A stretch of 64,000 bases of DNA from Ampelomyces quisqualis (taxonomy: Eukaryota > Ascomycota > Dothideomycetes > Pleosporales > Phaeosphaeriaceae): positions 310,001 through 374,000 of the forward strand of contig JAGTXZ010000003.1 of NCBI GenBank assembly GCA_018398575.1, read 5' to 3'. Of this stretch, positions 1 through 10,960 are shown piece by piece; position 1 is the first letter of the stretch; each line of letters opens with the position of its first letter. The translations under genes and the position numbers were made by a program. The notes below the pieces were generated by a model. That model did not search any database. It worked only from the letters and a program-made list of their open reading frames with translations, and was not told the origin of the DNA.

Positions 1-286
1 AGTGGGGACGTGTTGATCAGGCTGGGCGGGCTGACGCATCGCAGTTAGCGCGGATTTACTCGACTGTCCGGGGCAACCATGCCATGCATGCCATGCTAGG
101 TGGCAGGCGCGGACGCCACTTCCGCCCACGTGACACGACCTTGAGACACTCTTTTTTGTCCGCATGACATCAGAAACTGATCAAAATCCAATTCTCTCCG
201 CCAGATGCTGTTACGATTATGTACTGCAGGAAACGAGGCTCGGGGTATATTACAAGCTGGAGGCCATGCGACTCCACTTCCTGCGC

Positions 287-1865
287 TCAGTCCTTGATGC
301 CTGTATCTGGACCGTTGATGTCTCTGATGTCCGCATCCTTGACAGCCTCGCCAACTCGCTGCCCTACGTTCGCTGCTGCGTCTCTGCCTGCCGCTGCAGC
401 ACCAACAGCGCGCTTAGATGCGTCGTTCATTGCACCCTTGCCCTGCTCCACAACTCCTCTGGCCGAAGCCGATTCCGAAAGCTCTACGCCCTTCGCGTAT
501 GCCTCGCTGGCATGCTGCTTACCGCTCTCGAGGAGTTGTGAAGCCTGTTGCGACCCTTCTACGGCAACTTCTTTAGCCTTCTCGGTTGCCTGCCCCGCAA
601 GTTCGACGCCTTTTGTATAGATTCCATCGGCCTGTTCCTTGCCATGCTCGTATAGGTCTTTGGCTCCATCAGATGCGCGCTTCGCGAGCTCCTGCGGGCT
701 TGGGTACTTTTCAAGGGCTTTCAGCACCGTGTAGTACAGGCTGATGATCACTGTATGGATCCCATCTTTCATCAACATGGTGATGCCGTGAGAGAAGAAG
801 CCCTTCAGCACTTCCGCACCAAGACCTTGATAGAGCCCAGATAGGCCCTCCGTCTCTGCAATCCGCAGGATAGTGCTGAATACAGTTCGTTGCCTTGCAC
901 GCGCTGCTGCAGAATCCCGTGGCCGGCCAGACTTTTCCGTCTCCGAAGTTTCGCCCGTCGCATCCGATGGCTTTTGTGAGGAGACCTGAGCGCGAGTCTT
1001 TGCTAATGAGAAGGGGTACGTGACGGTCGAGGCCAGAGCCTTACTGATGGCAGCAACGAGAAATGTAAGACGCGCGCCCGGACTGTCACGTTTGGCCCTT
1101 GGTACCAGCAATCGCAATATTACTTTGTGTAACAACATGGTAATTGAGGGGTTCAAAGTTAAGATCAGGCTGGCCGAGTAGCCTGACCAGAAACCTTGTA
1201 TGCCCTTCTCACGGATGATACCTCGTGCGATGTCCGTCGTGTTGGAGGACGGCGCAATGGCTGCTGTGTCGTCCTTGACCATGGCCACTGTCTGCTTCCT
1301 TGTAACGATCTGCTGCAAAGGCGTTGTCCAGAGTTTGGAAAAAGCGCCGGCTATCACACCTACGCCAATTTCTTCCAGAGCTGGCAGACTCTTGCCCGTA
1401 CCACGCGCATCCAGCCTGCGCTGTCGAACGTACGAGTACGCAAGAAAGAATAGAAAACTGTCTGCTACGCCCTTCACTACCTCCGGGACGACGCCACTGT
1501 AGAAAGCCTGTAGTCCGCCCTCCCTTTCGTAGATGGTCTCAATCGCATCCAGTATGCCTGTATAGTGGGCATGCTTGCCATCGCGCTTTAGCTGTCGCTG
1601 CACTTGTAGACGGGTGATGACGAGGTCGAGAGGATATGTGATGAGCTTCGCGATCGCAGTGCCGGCGGCGCCAGAGGTGGCATGTCCGAGTGCTGGAAGC
1701 GCTGGGCCGATCGCGCTGTGATGCGACTCGTTCGACACGTGATATAGAGTGAAGGCATCCTATGCATGTGAGCCGGGCGGTGCCGAGGTGTTGAAGTGGC
1801 GATGCACTACTTACAAGCTGCGAGTTGTAGATGTAGCTCGCCTTGTCCGGAGTATCAGATGCCAT
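287..1865 (-). CDS. Mitochondrial-carrier-family protein, peroxisomal ANT1/PMP47-like, with amphipathic C-terminal tail
   Basis: Two exons: 1815-1865 and 287-1759, with a 55-nt GT-AG intron; about 507 residues. The ATG at 1865 is chosen because its 17 codons join in frame across the intron. Three carrier repeats are visible, each with the Px[DE]xx[KR]-type signature or a degenerate form: PLDLVITR, PLQQIVTR and PFSLAKTR. The weak second and third signatures and overall look resemble the peroxisomal ATP/adenine-nucleotide carriers (Ant1/PMP47) more than inner-mitochondrial ones; this placement is inference. Ordinary carriers end near residue 300-350. Here about 145 further residues, rich in Ala, Lys, Glu, Gly and Ser, form LEA- or apolipoprotein-like amphipathic repeats (ASDGAKDLYEHGKEQ, GVELAGQATEKAKEVA). 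Substrate is not determined by the sequence. Confidence 0.85.
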
Positions 1866-2702
1866 CGTCAATAGCTTACGGGATGTTCAAGGACTAGAGT
1901 CAGGGGGCATGGACTCGAGATATAGGAGCAGCTCAGTAAACGCGGGGAAAGCCGTCATAACGTTTTGCGGAGAGCAGACCGCGGCTCCGCTTCGAGTTAC
2001 TCGTGCGCGCTGCTGAAGACGTCATGGCGCTGTGGCGCGTGCATCGGAAGCTGATGAAGTCGTGGCGTCCAAGCTCACAGCCGAACTGCAAAATTGCTCG
2101 TGACAGTTCTGTCGTCCTACACCACCTCAGCACGCTGCACTATCTGTACCTCAAAGGCTTATGTTAGCTCCTCAGGCTTGCTGCACGCATTCGCCTTCAA
2201 CGCCCGTATTCGCCATTCGTATAGAAGCACACGTGGTGCGGTCGTCAACATAGCAACAATGTGTGTTATTGCCGAGCTGCATGTCAGCGCTTGTCGGCAA
2301 ATATTACGTTGGAGACTTCTCGGAAGGAATCGATGTGACGTAGTCAACGGAGCACTCAAAGCAACTGCGTGAACTCTCACGAGTTATGAGCACGGTTGAA
2401 AGTATCCTCCAATATGAAGGAAGGCGGCACATGACAATTCGGGATGGACTCAGTTTGAGTATGCACCTCCTGTCCTCATTACCGGCTACATGCCATGCGC
2501 AAATCATATTTGCGAACGACTTCATGCCTGTCCGATGGGCGTAAGCGGTGAAATCGTTGTGGTTTCAATCCTGGCTATGGAAGGCTCTCGAGACAGCCAC
2601 GACAGCCTAGCTCACAACCGGATGCGACAGGATGCGATCGTGTAAGCCGTGCTTTACTATCTGTTCTCGGACAATGCCGCCGTTGCCCTCCCACTCCATC
2701 TC
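1866..2702. other. Intergenic, 5' flank of the carrier gene
   Basis: About 840 bp upstream of the carrier gene, of ordinary base composition. Only short overlapping reading frames without family resemblance are present. I see no RNA gene or repeat. Confidence 0.5.
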
Positions 2703-2974
2703 TCAACCTCCAGCGCCAAGCGGAGTCTTCTGCTTGGTCTTGACCTTCTCGAGGTCTTCAAAGGTAAATGCTGCCGATGGCTCAGCTGTAGCGTTGACTA
2801 CATGCCAGAACAGCACGTCCGAGTGTACCAATGGGATATCATAATCGTCCTCCACGTCCCAGACTTCACCGTTCTCTCTGCCAGACTTCGCGAAATTCGT
2901 ATCGACCGCCTTTAGTGACGATGCCACAGCTACAGCCCACTTTCTAACTCACCTGATGTCCAGTATGTATACAT
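2703..2974 (-). CDS. Small unassigned protein, about 82 residues, 3' of the transposon
   Basis: An open frame 2703-2929 encodes a normal-looking acidic peptide (DVEDDYDIPLVHSD, FWHVVNATAEPSAAFTFED) but lacks an in-frame ATG. Just upstream an ATG at 2974 begins 22 nt ending CAG|GTGAGT, and a TAG acceptor at 2930 restores the same frame. That intron would be only 23 nt, so the 5' end is uncertain. The alternative is that the gene has lost its true 5' exons; the transposon begins about 180 bp upstream. I do not recognise the family. Confidence 0.3.
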
Positions 2975-3150
2975 CGTGTGCACGCGACGATGGCCGCAAT
3001 CACATGTCGCTGTGCTGCAATATAACAAGGCGCATCCCCGGTGGCAGTGCTCTCGTGTACGCTTGAAACCGTGTGGCTGATAAAGTCGAGAGCGCTTCTA
3101 CGTCAGCAGTGCGTCATGTTGCTGTCTCAATGTGAGCCATGCATCGCTCT

Positions 3151-3153
3151 ATT
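3151..3153. repeat. Target-site duplication ATT, left
   Basis: The three bases before the left terminal inverted repeat match the three after the right one (13591-13593). A 3-bp duplication is what PIF/Harbinger-class elements make, although TWA is the usual target. A TA duplication with the repeat starting one base later is an alternative reading. Confidence 0.6.
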
Positions 3154-3199
3154 AGGGGGGTTTCCCAGTCCGATCTGAAAGTTCTGATCTGTACTTTGC
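3154..3199 (+). repeat. Terminal inverted repeat, left, 46 bp
   Basis: Begins AGGGGGGTTTCCCAGTCC and is an exact reverse complement of 13545-13590. It shows no RIP damage: CpA and TpG dinucleotides are intact. Confidence 0.95.
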
Positions 3200-3402
3200 T
3201 AGGCGTTTTGATCGGCGAGGTGGCTCGTGTTGGCGTCGGCGCTAAGTTCAGATGAGAGGGGTTTCCTGCCAAGTTCAAATTAGAATTAGATTAGAACAGT
3301 AGCATGCTTGCCACTAGCCATTTCTTACCTAATAATATATTACTGCTTTCTCTATAGATTCTCTTAGTAACCTTGCTATAATTGCTATTGTAGCATGGCT
3401 GG

Positions 3403-4505
3403 AAATTAATAAGATACTGCTCGCTGCGCTCCTAATCGCCCTTACCTACAATAATAAGCTACGCTAGCTATATAAGCTATTTAAGAAGCTAAGTAACTAT
3501 AAAATAGTTAATATATAGGCTAGTAAAGATAAAGGTAGTATAAGTAATAACTTGTTTAAGTTCTATACCCACTTTAAGAAGTAGAAAGTGTTAAGATTAG
3601 CGCAGAGTCTTAAGCTACCTACCTGTTTTAGTATACTAGATAAGTAAGCTTACGCTGTAACAGAGTTCTTAAAAGACTTACTTATAGTGTTTTTATAGAG
3701 GGTAGCACACCTAATACTACTAGCGTACTTAATAACATATTTTAGGCAGAGCTAGCTATAGATCTCTTGCGTATATAACAGAGTTCTAGACTATATATAG
3801 GAGTACTAGGATACCTAGATAGAGTTTAATAAGTAGCTTATACAGCTAAGAAAGCTTAAGGCGTACGCTAGAGCTATATTAGATAGCTTTAATAGAGATA
3901 AAGAGCTAATATTTAGCTTTATTAATAGTACTAAGGTGCCTATTTACTGCCTAGGTAAAGAGTTGCAGCAGCTATATTACTTAGGCTATAAGAAGTAGTA
4001 TACTATAAGCTACCTTATTATTGCGTTGCTAAATAGGCTGCTAGAAGCAGTATACGCTAGTAAGCTAGTAGCTAGTAGTAACGTAGGCTTATATATTATA
4101 ATAAGCGTTAGCTATAATTTCTAAAAGATTATAGAGTATTAAGGCGTAGATAAGAAGCTTTACGTATATAGAGACGTAGCTTTTAGTAGCTAAGAGCTAG
4201 TAATTAGAGTGTACAAGCGTCTATATAGTTAGAACTTAATACTATCTTAAAAGTGTATAAATTAGTAGTATTTAACTAAGAGAATTATAGTAGAGATAAG
4301 TATAGGCAGCGTTAAGAGTAACTTTAAGCAGCTATACTATCTATATAGTATACAGAGTAGTAATTACCTAGTAGAATACTACTTACTAGTATTAAGCTTT
4401 ATATAGAACTACTAGACTTATATACGTAGAAGAAACTAGCTTTCTAAGATGTTCTACCTTGTGCTGCTAGATTTAGAAGAGTATATAGGCTTAGGAGTTG
4501 CGTAA
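3403..4505 (+). pseudogene. Decayed DDE_Tnp_4-type transposase (PIF/Harbinger-like)
   Basis: One reading frame (codons aligned to 3924) holds the whole trace, broken by many TAA/TAG. The catalytic triad can be placed: first Asp in an F-I-[D]-G-T-like context at 3924-3926, now AAT AGT (N-S), a G-to-A change in both codons; second Asp GAC at 4173-4175 in Y-R-D-V-A-F; Glu GAG at 4293-4295 followed by a G-S-V-K-S-N-F block like the family's G-x-[LV]-K-x-x-F. Spacing is 83 and 40 residues, within the usual range for the family. Upstream an R-Q-S-*-L-*-I-S trace matches the family's GQSxSWIS region with Trp codons turned to stops. Not functional. Confidence 0.7.
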
Positions 4506-5512
4506 AAGTATACTAATACTAATAAGCGTGTTAGATTTAGTATATTATATAGGTAGTAAGCTAGCAGTGTTAATATAGATATAGAAATACATATATTTAG
4601 TGCTAATTAAGTTGCAACTCTATAGTGTATAGGTATTACTAACTACTTAATTAGGCCTAGCGTACGCTTTAGGTACTATTTACTTACCTATAATAATAAC
4701 GCGTTAAAGATAGCTATTAAACATTAGAATTTAAGTAGCTAACGTGTTAAGTGCAAGATAGCTCTAAAATGCTAAAAATAGGCTAAATATATAGTATTTA
4801 ACCTCTTTTTGTATATATTAAAAGTATAACACTAGATAACGTAGTATATATATTAAATAACACGCGCAATAGTAGCTATCTAAGCTAAAATAGCCTATAT
4901 ACCTACCTATCTAGTACATATAATACTATTTCTTACACTATTTTTAACGCTATATTACTCTTTATTACTACTATTTTAATGCTGTAATAACGCTATAATA
5001 GCATTTAGCTTCTTATTCTACTCTTCCTATCTTTTCTCTATATCTTATAACCTTTCTATTATAAGTCTTTTTAGGCTTAAGAGAGAACTAGTAGTATTAG
5101 CTACTGCAACGTTATTACTATAACTATAACTACTAAGGCCTTGTAACACCTCTAAGACCTACTTAGTCTTTTAACTTTATGCCTCTATTAGCCTCTTAAA
5201 CAGGTTATTATTATTATTATTACTACGTTAACTGTAGTAAGCTTTAACTCTATTATTTAGGTTCTAACTACTTATTTTCTACTACTTTAATTACTAAGAT
5301 AACAATAGCTAAGAGGCCTTAGATATCTCTATAATAGAATTAGAAGTCTAACTCTTATTACGCAGATAGCTAAGTAGATTAACCTAGCGTTCTTCTTTAT
5401 AGATAGCTTCTATAGTAGCTAACTCCTTGTCTATAATAGACTTACTAATAGTATTCTATTTCTTAATTAGATTATTAAGAGCCTAGTAGTAAGAGCCTAA
5501 GTTTACTTCCTT
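4506..5512. other. RIP-mutated transposon arm without recognisable gene
   Basis: AT-rich remainder of the outer element between its transposase and the retrotransposon insertion. No consistent frame or motif was recognised on either strand. A second, Myb-like Harbinger ORF might once have been here or in the right arm. Confidence 0.5.
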
Positions 5513-5517
5513 ACTAA
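5513..5517. repeat. Target-site duplication ACTAA, left
   Basis: Five bases ACTAA directly before the first LTR are repeated directly after the second at 12614-12618, marking a retrotransposon insertion into the outer element. Confidence 0.9.
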
Positions 5518-5816
5518 TGTAACAACGCAGGTAGGTACAGCTATCAGAATTGAATTAGATATGTATTAGAGGCATATAGAAGTGCGTGTTGTATTAGAGA
5601 TTCTAGATTAGCTATACACCTATAGGTCTTGTACAGAAGGACAAGAGAAACTTATCCTCTATCTATGCTATAGGCTTATATTTATAGTAGGCGTAGCAGC
5701 TGAGTTAGAGCGCTGTTAGAGCGCTTTTAGTCTTAATCTGCTAGCTTCCTACATAATCTGTTACTAAGCCTTTATAAGGTATCAGATATAACATGTATTT
5801 GTATGTACTTGTTACA
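5518..5816 (-). repeat. LTR of the gypsy element (3' LTR in element orientation)
   Basis: Starts TGTAACAACG and ends GTTACA, giving the TG...CA ends of an LTR. It is 299 bp and pairs with 12315-12613. Confidence 0.92.
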
Positions 5817-5832
5817 TTACCCCCCTTCTTAA
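5817..5832 (-). other. Polypurine tract of the retrotransposon
   Basis: Read on the minus strand this is AAGAAGGGGGGTAA immediately before the LTR, the expected site for plus-strand priming. It fixes the element's orientation. Confidence 0.7.
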
Positions 5833-6139
5833 AATTAATAGTCCCTATCAATTAGGTCTATATTAGTATTGTTTTAGATACTTCTCTAAATTGTTGTAAA
5901 CTCTTATTTACCTTAAGTTTATTTTAGAATAACGTAATATAGCTGTTTGTTGTTGTTTTAATTAGCGCGCTAGCGCGTTTAACGTTCCTAACTTTACCTT
6001 AAGCTTTTTAAGCATATATACAAGGCTAGCCCTCTAGTATACTGCTTCTCTACACTCTCCCTCTTATGTTTATATACCTAAAGCTATCTAAGCCTTGTCC
6101 TTTCTTAATTACTAGCTAACTGTATAGTAGATACACATA

Positions 6140-6844
6140 ATGCCTATTTCTGTCCCTCCTAGAGCTTATCCCCTAGCCTATTAAGTTGTTTGCCTATAGG
6201 CCGCAAGGGCTTTTACCTGCAGCTATTTTAATATTAAGTTTAGATTCTATTTAGACGTGTCTAAGAAGTGTGCTTATTGCATACTCTTAAATAAGAAGTG
6301 TTGCCTAGTTTCTCTATATGTAGGCTAGGAGTATAATAGCCTGTTTAGAGCCCTTAACTGCAGGTTTGCTGCCTTAGGTAGAGATAAGTCTAATAAGGTA
6401 GTGTTAGAGCAAGAGGCTGCTGTTAAGAAGGCAGCGTTTTAGTTAGCTACTGTTATGCAAGTAAGTACTATACAAGTAGCTAATATAAATAACGCTAACT
6501 TGTTAGTTAGCGCTTATTACTAGAAGGAGGAGCTAGCTAAGAAGGTTAGAGCAATAGCTAAGAAGGTTAGGTTGCTTAGGAGGAGTATAGCAAAGTTAAC
6601 TAGTATAGTTACTTAGCTAGTAGATGTTATAATAGCATTAAGGGCTAATTAGTTAGTAGAGTAGGAGAAGGCGCAAAAGGCAGCGCAAGAGGCTAGTACT
6701 TGCAGCAAGTAGGGCTAGAACAGAAGACTACTAGGTAGTGCGTTAGTATCTGCACCTAGAGATTTAGACAATTAAGAACGTCCTACTAGTAGCAATAACA
6801 GTCTGCTATTAGATCTAATAGAAGAGTAAGACTCCTATTATTAA
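6140..6844 (+). pseudogene. Accessory ORF antisense to the gypsy polyprotein, RIP-inactivated
   Basis: A single frame of 235 codons running opposite to gag-pol, between the chromodomain and the 3' LTR. It has an ATG and a coherent composition throughout, but about 15 internal TAA/TAG, nearly all explainable as CAA/CAG or TGG changed by C-to-T/G-to-A. The N-terminal third has a Cys cluster (KKCAYCILLNKKCC); the middle is rich in Lys, Glu, Ala and Leu (KEELAKKVRAIAKKVRLL) and likely coiled-coil; the end is acidic. Function unknown. Confidence 0.6.
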
Positions 6845-6999
6845 TAGCTGTTACCTACTAGTGTAGTAGTTGCAATATTAAGTTTAATTTCCCTAACATA
6901 ATTGTCTTGTAATACTGTAAGATCTTTAACTCCTTTTTCCTATGCTATAATCTATTTAGCTAACGCTTATAGAGGTCCTAGCTGTTTTAGATAGCGTTT

Positions 7000-9900
7000 A
7001 TAGAACGCTTGCAACATGTGTAGGGCGCCTATAAAGTTTAAGGCATTGTACTAGGTAGGGTTAAGATTATAGCCTACCTATTTTACATAATACTTTAGGA
7101 TAGAGCAGTATAGCTTGCTAGCTAGGATCTCTTTAACTTCTTATTCTTTAACGCCTTAAATTAGGATGCTAGATAGGTTTAGGCTTAGCTAACTAGCTAG
7201 GGAGTTGTTAGGGTCCTTGCAGAGGATATCTAGAGCAAACACGTTATAGATCTTAGATCCTTTAGGTAGCTTTAGTTAAAATAAATAGCCAACTTGTTCT
7301 AGAACTTTAAAGAGGCCTTCCTACAATTCAGCAAGTTTGCGACTTAGGCAGGTAACAGATAGGTTTTAGGTTAAGAGGTAAACTTTGTTACCTACTGCCT
7401 AATTAACAGGTTAACAATATTTATTTACCTTAGTAGCTATTTGTTACTGCGCCTTCTCTATATTATCTTTAGCTGTGCGCTAGGCTTTATGCATGCAAGT
7501 AGCTAAGCTTAAGGCATCCTTAACGTTTATATCTTTGTGTTTTAAAGAGGATAATGCCTAATTCTAGCTCTATTATAGTTTAAATCTAAACAGGAGCTGG
7601 TACAGTGCTATACTAATTGCGGAGTGCAGCAGTGTAGCTTAAGCTTAATTAATTATTAGCAAGAGGTCGCTCTAGTTGTCCTAGTAGTAGGATATAAAGG
7701 GCCTTAATTGTTAATTAATATACTTGTTTATAATCTTAGTTTGTCTATTAGTTTATTTATAGTAGGCTGTAGAAAGCTTAATTTGCACGCCTAGGATCTT
7801 ATAGAACTTAGACTAGAATTAGAACACAAACTAGAGGCTACAGTTAGACACTATGCTTTTAGGCGTATAGCTAAATTAGTATACCTATTAGATAAACAAA
7901 TAAGCTATTTCCTAGGCGTTAATAGTCTTGTAATACAAGATAGAGATAGCTTACTTTAATAGGCAATTAATAATAACTATAATTTAATTATAGCTATGCC
8001 AATTAGTTAGGAATATCTTAAAATCTATACACAAATGCTATATAGGCCTGTTAGGAATTAGTAACAGATAAAGGAACCCTTAGGATTAGAGCTGTCTTAG
8101 ATAGGATCTTTAACAGGAAACGCAGTTTCGTACATAGCGTTTGCATATAGCCTCTATGCCTTTCTAGTAGTATTGCTAAGCTAGGAGCTAATACATCTTT
8201 ATAGCGCTTAGGTAGGCAGTAGATACCTAATTGTAAGCTTCTCTAATTAGTTAAGTGCACAAAGGGGAATCCTTAAGTACACATAGGCGTAAGTAATACA
8301 GCAGTAGTCCTTCTTAGACACAATACAGCTGTAGTAGCGTAAGGCGTTCTTCCTTAAAGGAGTAGCGATTCTCTGCTAACAGGGCTTTAATTAGTTCTAA
8401 TAAGTTAAGATTTAGAGGGGCACTAATAGATTAGACTAAAATAGCTAAAACATTAATCTCTAGCTAGTTATAGATATAGTTCTAAGCTAGTTTAGAGTTA
8501 ACTAGAGGGTTTAGGCGTTTAGGTCCTAGAAGTACACAGGATCTGTTGTCTTGTTAGGCAGCCTTAACCTTGCTAACGTCCTATTCCCTTTAGCTTAAGA
8601 TATTAGCTTACTTGTTAAGCTTACTAGGCGTGTACTTAATACAGAAATTAAAAGGAGCAATAATCTCTGCCTATTGTGCTTAACGTGCATTAAGAACCTT
8701 AGTAGTTATAAAGTATTCTAAGGAGCAGTAATCTAAATACACCTAGATTTAACTCTGTATAGAGGTAAGTTTAGCTCTCTACTTTTTAAACGCTTTTAGA
8801 ATAGCAAAAAGTTCTTTATTATATATTTCCTAATTAAGCTTAGCCCTAGATAGAGTGTAACTGTAAAAGGCTATAGGATACTACTTGTTGTTAGGGTGCT
8901 TCTAAGAGAGTACCCCTGCTATTACTCTATCTAACGCGTTAGTTTCTAACTTTATATTATACTTAGGATAGAAATAAGATAGCGTAAGAATAGCTAGGAG
9001 TAAGGCTTTAATCTGATCAAAAGCCTGTTAGCAGTCTATAGTCTATTCAAATAGTGTAGAGAGACTTTAAAGCTTTAGGATCAGTTTAGCTACACAGGAG
9101 AAATTCTTAATAAACTGTTAATAGAAACTAGTAAAACCAAGAAATAACTTAACGCTAGTAACTGTAGTAGGTTCAGCCTAGTTTTAGAGTGCTTCTACCT
9201 TGTTAGAGTTAACTTTAGTGCCCTAGTTTATTAAAACGTAGCCTAGATACTTTGTGCAAGTTACATAGAATTTACTCTTCCAAATGTCTACTTAGAGTCC
9301 TGCAGTACGTAGGCGCTCTAGGACCTTTTAGACGTATTCCTAATATAAGTTTATATCCTCTAAGTAGATTAGGATGTTGTTAAGATATGTAACGCAGAAA
9401 TTATTAAGATAATCAATTAGTATATTATTTATGTAGCGCTAATACGTTACTAGCCTATTACATAAGCCAAAAGGAAGAACCTTACACTTATATATACTAT
9501 AACAGGTCTAAAAGGTAGTATACTCTTTAGAGTTAGGATCTATACAAATTTTGTTAAAGGCGGCCTAGATGTTAAACTTAGTAAAGATCTTAGCTTTAGA
9601 GGGACGTAATAGCAGCTTATTAATACAAGGGATTAGATAGACGTCCTTGCGCGTAAGAGCGTTAATCTTCTAGTAGTCTACACAGATGCGTATATCTCTA
9701 TTTAGTTTGCGTACACAAAGAATAAGTAAAGCAAAAGGGCTTTAGCTAGCCTTAATAAAACCCTTCCAAAGGTGTTCCTAGACGTAGGCCTTAGTAGCTT
9801 CAAGCTCCTCCTAATTCTGCTTGTACAGAGGACTAAACGCATTTAGTAATAGTTCTTTAAGGATAATCTTGTAATTATATAAACAGTAAGAAGGCAATTA

Positions 9901-10960
9901 ATTAGCTGCTAACTTGCTAAATACATTCTAATACTAGAAGTAGCAAGCAGGTAATCTTTTATCTAATTAGCTTTAATTATCTGCGTTGTCCTTAGAGGCG
10001 AGGATCCTGTTAATCTTATAGAGGCTTATTGTAAAGAACTTGTTCTAGGGCTTCTTTATAATAAAGTAAAATGCATTAGCAGAAATAAGAGCTATGCAGG
10101 TGCTTAGAAGGAATTCAGACTCCAAGCAGGTTTGCTTAGTTAGGGTATAAGAAATCTCTAAGATTTTTCAAGCTAATAGGAGCTTTAAGCATCCCTTAAT
10201 ACAATAAATAGAAGAAGAAGAATAGTAAAGACTGTTTCAGATACAATAGTCTTCTTTCTCCTATAGGGCGTTGCGTTGTTGCATATTAAGATAAATAGTA
10301 GCTAGCACTATAGCTTAATATAGAATAGTAGGAATAGAAGGTAAAGGATTATATAAACAGAGGTACTTAGATAGCCAAATAAACTGTAACCTATCTGTGT
10401 CTAATTAAATCTTAAATTGTCTTAACTATTAGAGGCTAAGTATACAATCCTAAGACCTAAGATTAAGGATAAGGAATAGATAGTTCAAAATCTTTTAGCT
10501 ATTAATATTCAAGTGTAGTTAAATATATTAAGTAACTAAAGAAGTAATCTAATCCTTAAAGCCGCGCACCTAAACCTAGAAGAGGAGCTTCTAGATAGGT
10601 TGCTGTAAGGCTTTAGAAACAGATAAAACAATTTATAAATTCAAAAATAGGAAACCTTAAGCACTAGTGTTAACAAGAGTATTAAGGCGTAAGCTAAGGC
10701 CTTAGTTGTAAAGAAGCGTAGGCATAAGGAAATAGAGACCGCAAAACAAATAGAAAAGGTTAAAGTAGGATAGATTGTAACAGCTTAGGCCTAAAGAGGA
10801 GTATCCTCTTAGGCGCTTCTGTTTCCTATACAATACACTTTCTGATCAGGTTGCTCTTAAGCATCTTTATACTTATCTACTTCTACAGCTTTAATCTAAC
10901 GCACATAAGGCTTTGTGCAGTTACTAGAGTAGTGTTCTAGCTTACTACAATTATAATAAC
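7000..10960 (-). pseudogene. Decayed gag-pol polyprotein remnants (zinc knuckle, RT, chromodomain)
   Basis: Three landmarks are readable on the minus strand. A CCHC zinc knuckle at 10918-10959 reads Y-Y-N-C-S-K-L-E-H-Y-S-S-N-C, with the first Cys changed to Tyr (TGT to TAT). The reverse-transcriptase box at 9361-9391 reads T-Y-L-N-N-I-L-I-Y, where family members have Y-x-D-D; both Asp codons are now AAC. The chromodomain at about 7000-7155 keeps Y-Y-V-K-*-V-G-Y and N-P-T-*-Y, with the two conserved Trp codons now TAG. RNase H and integrase presumably lie at about 7200-9000 but I could not place their residues. Not functional. Confidence 0.75.
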
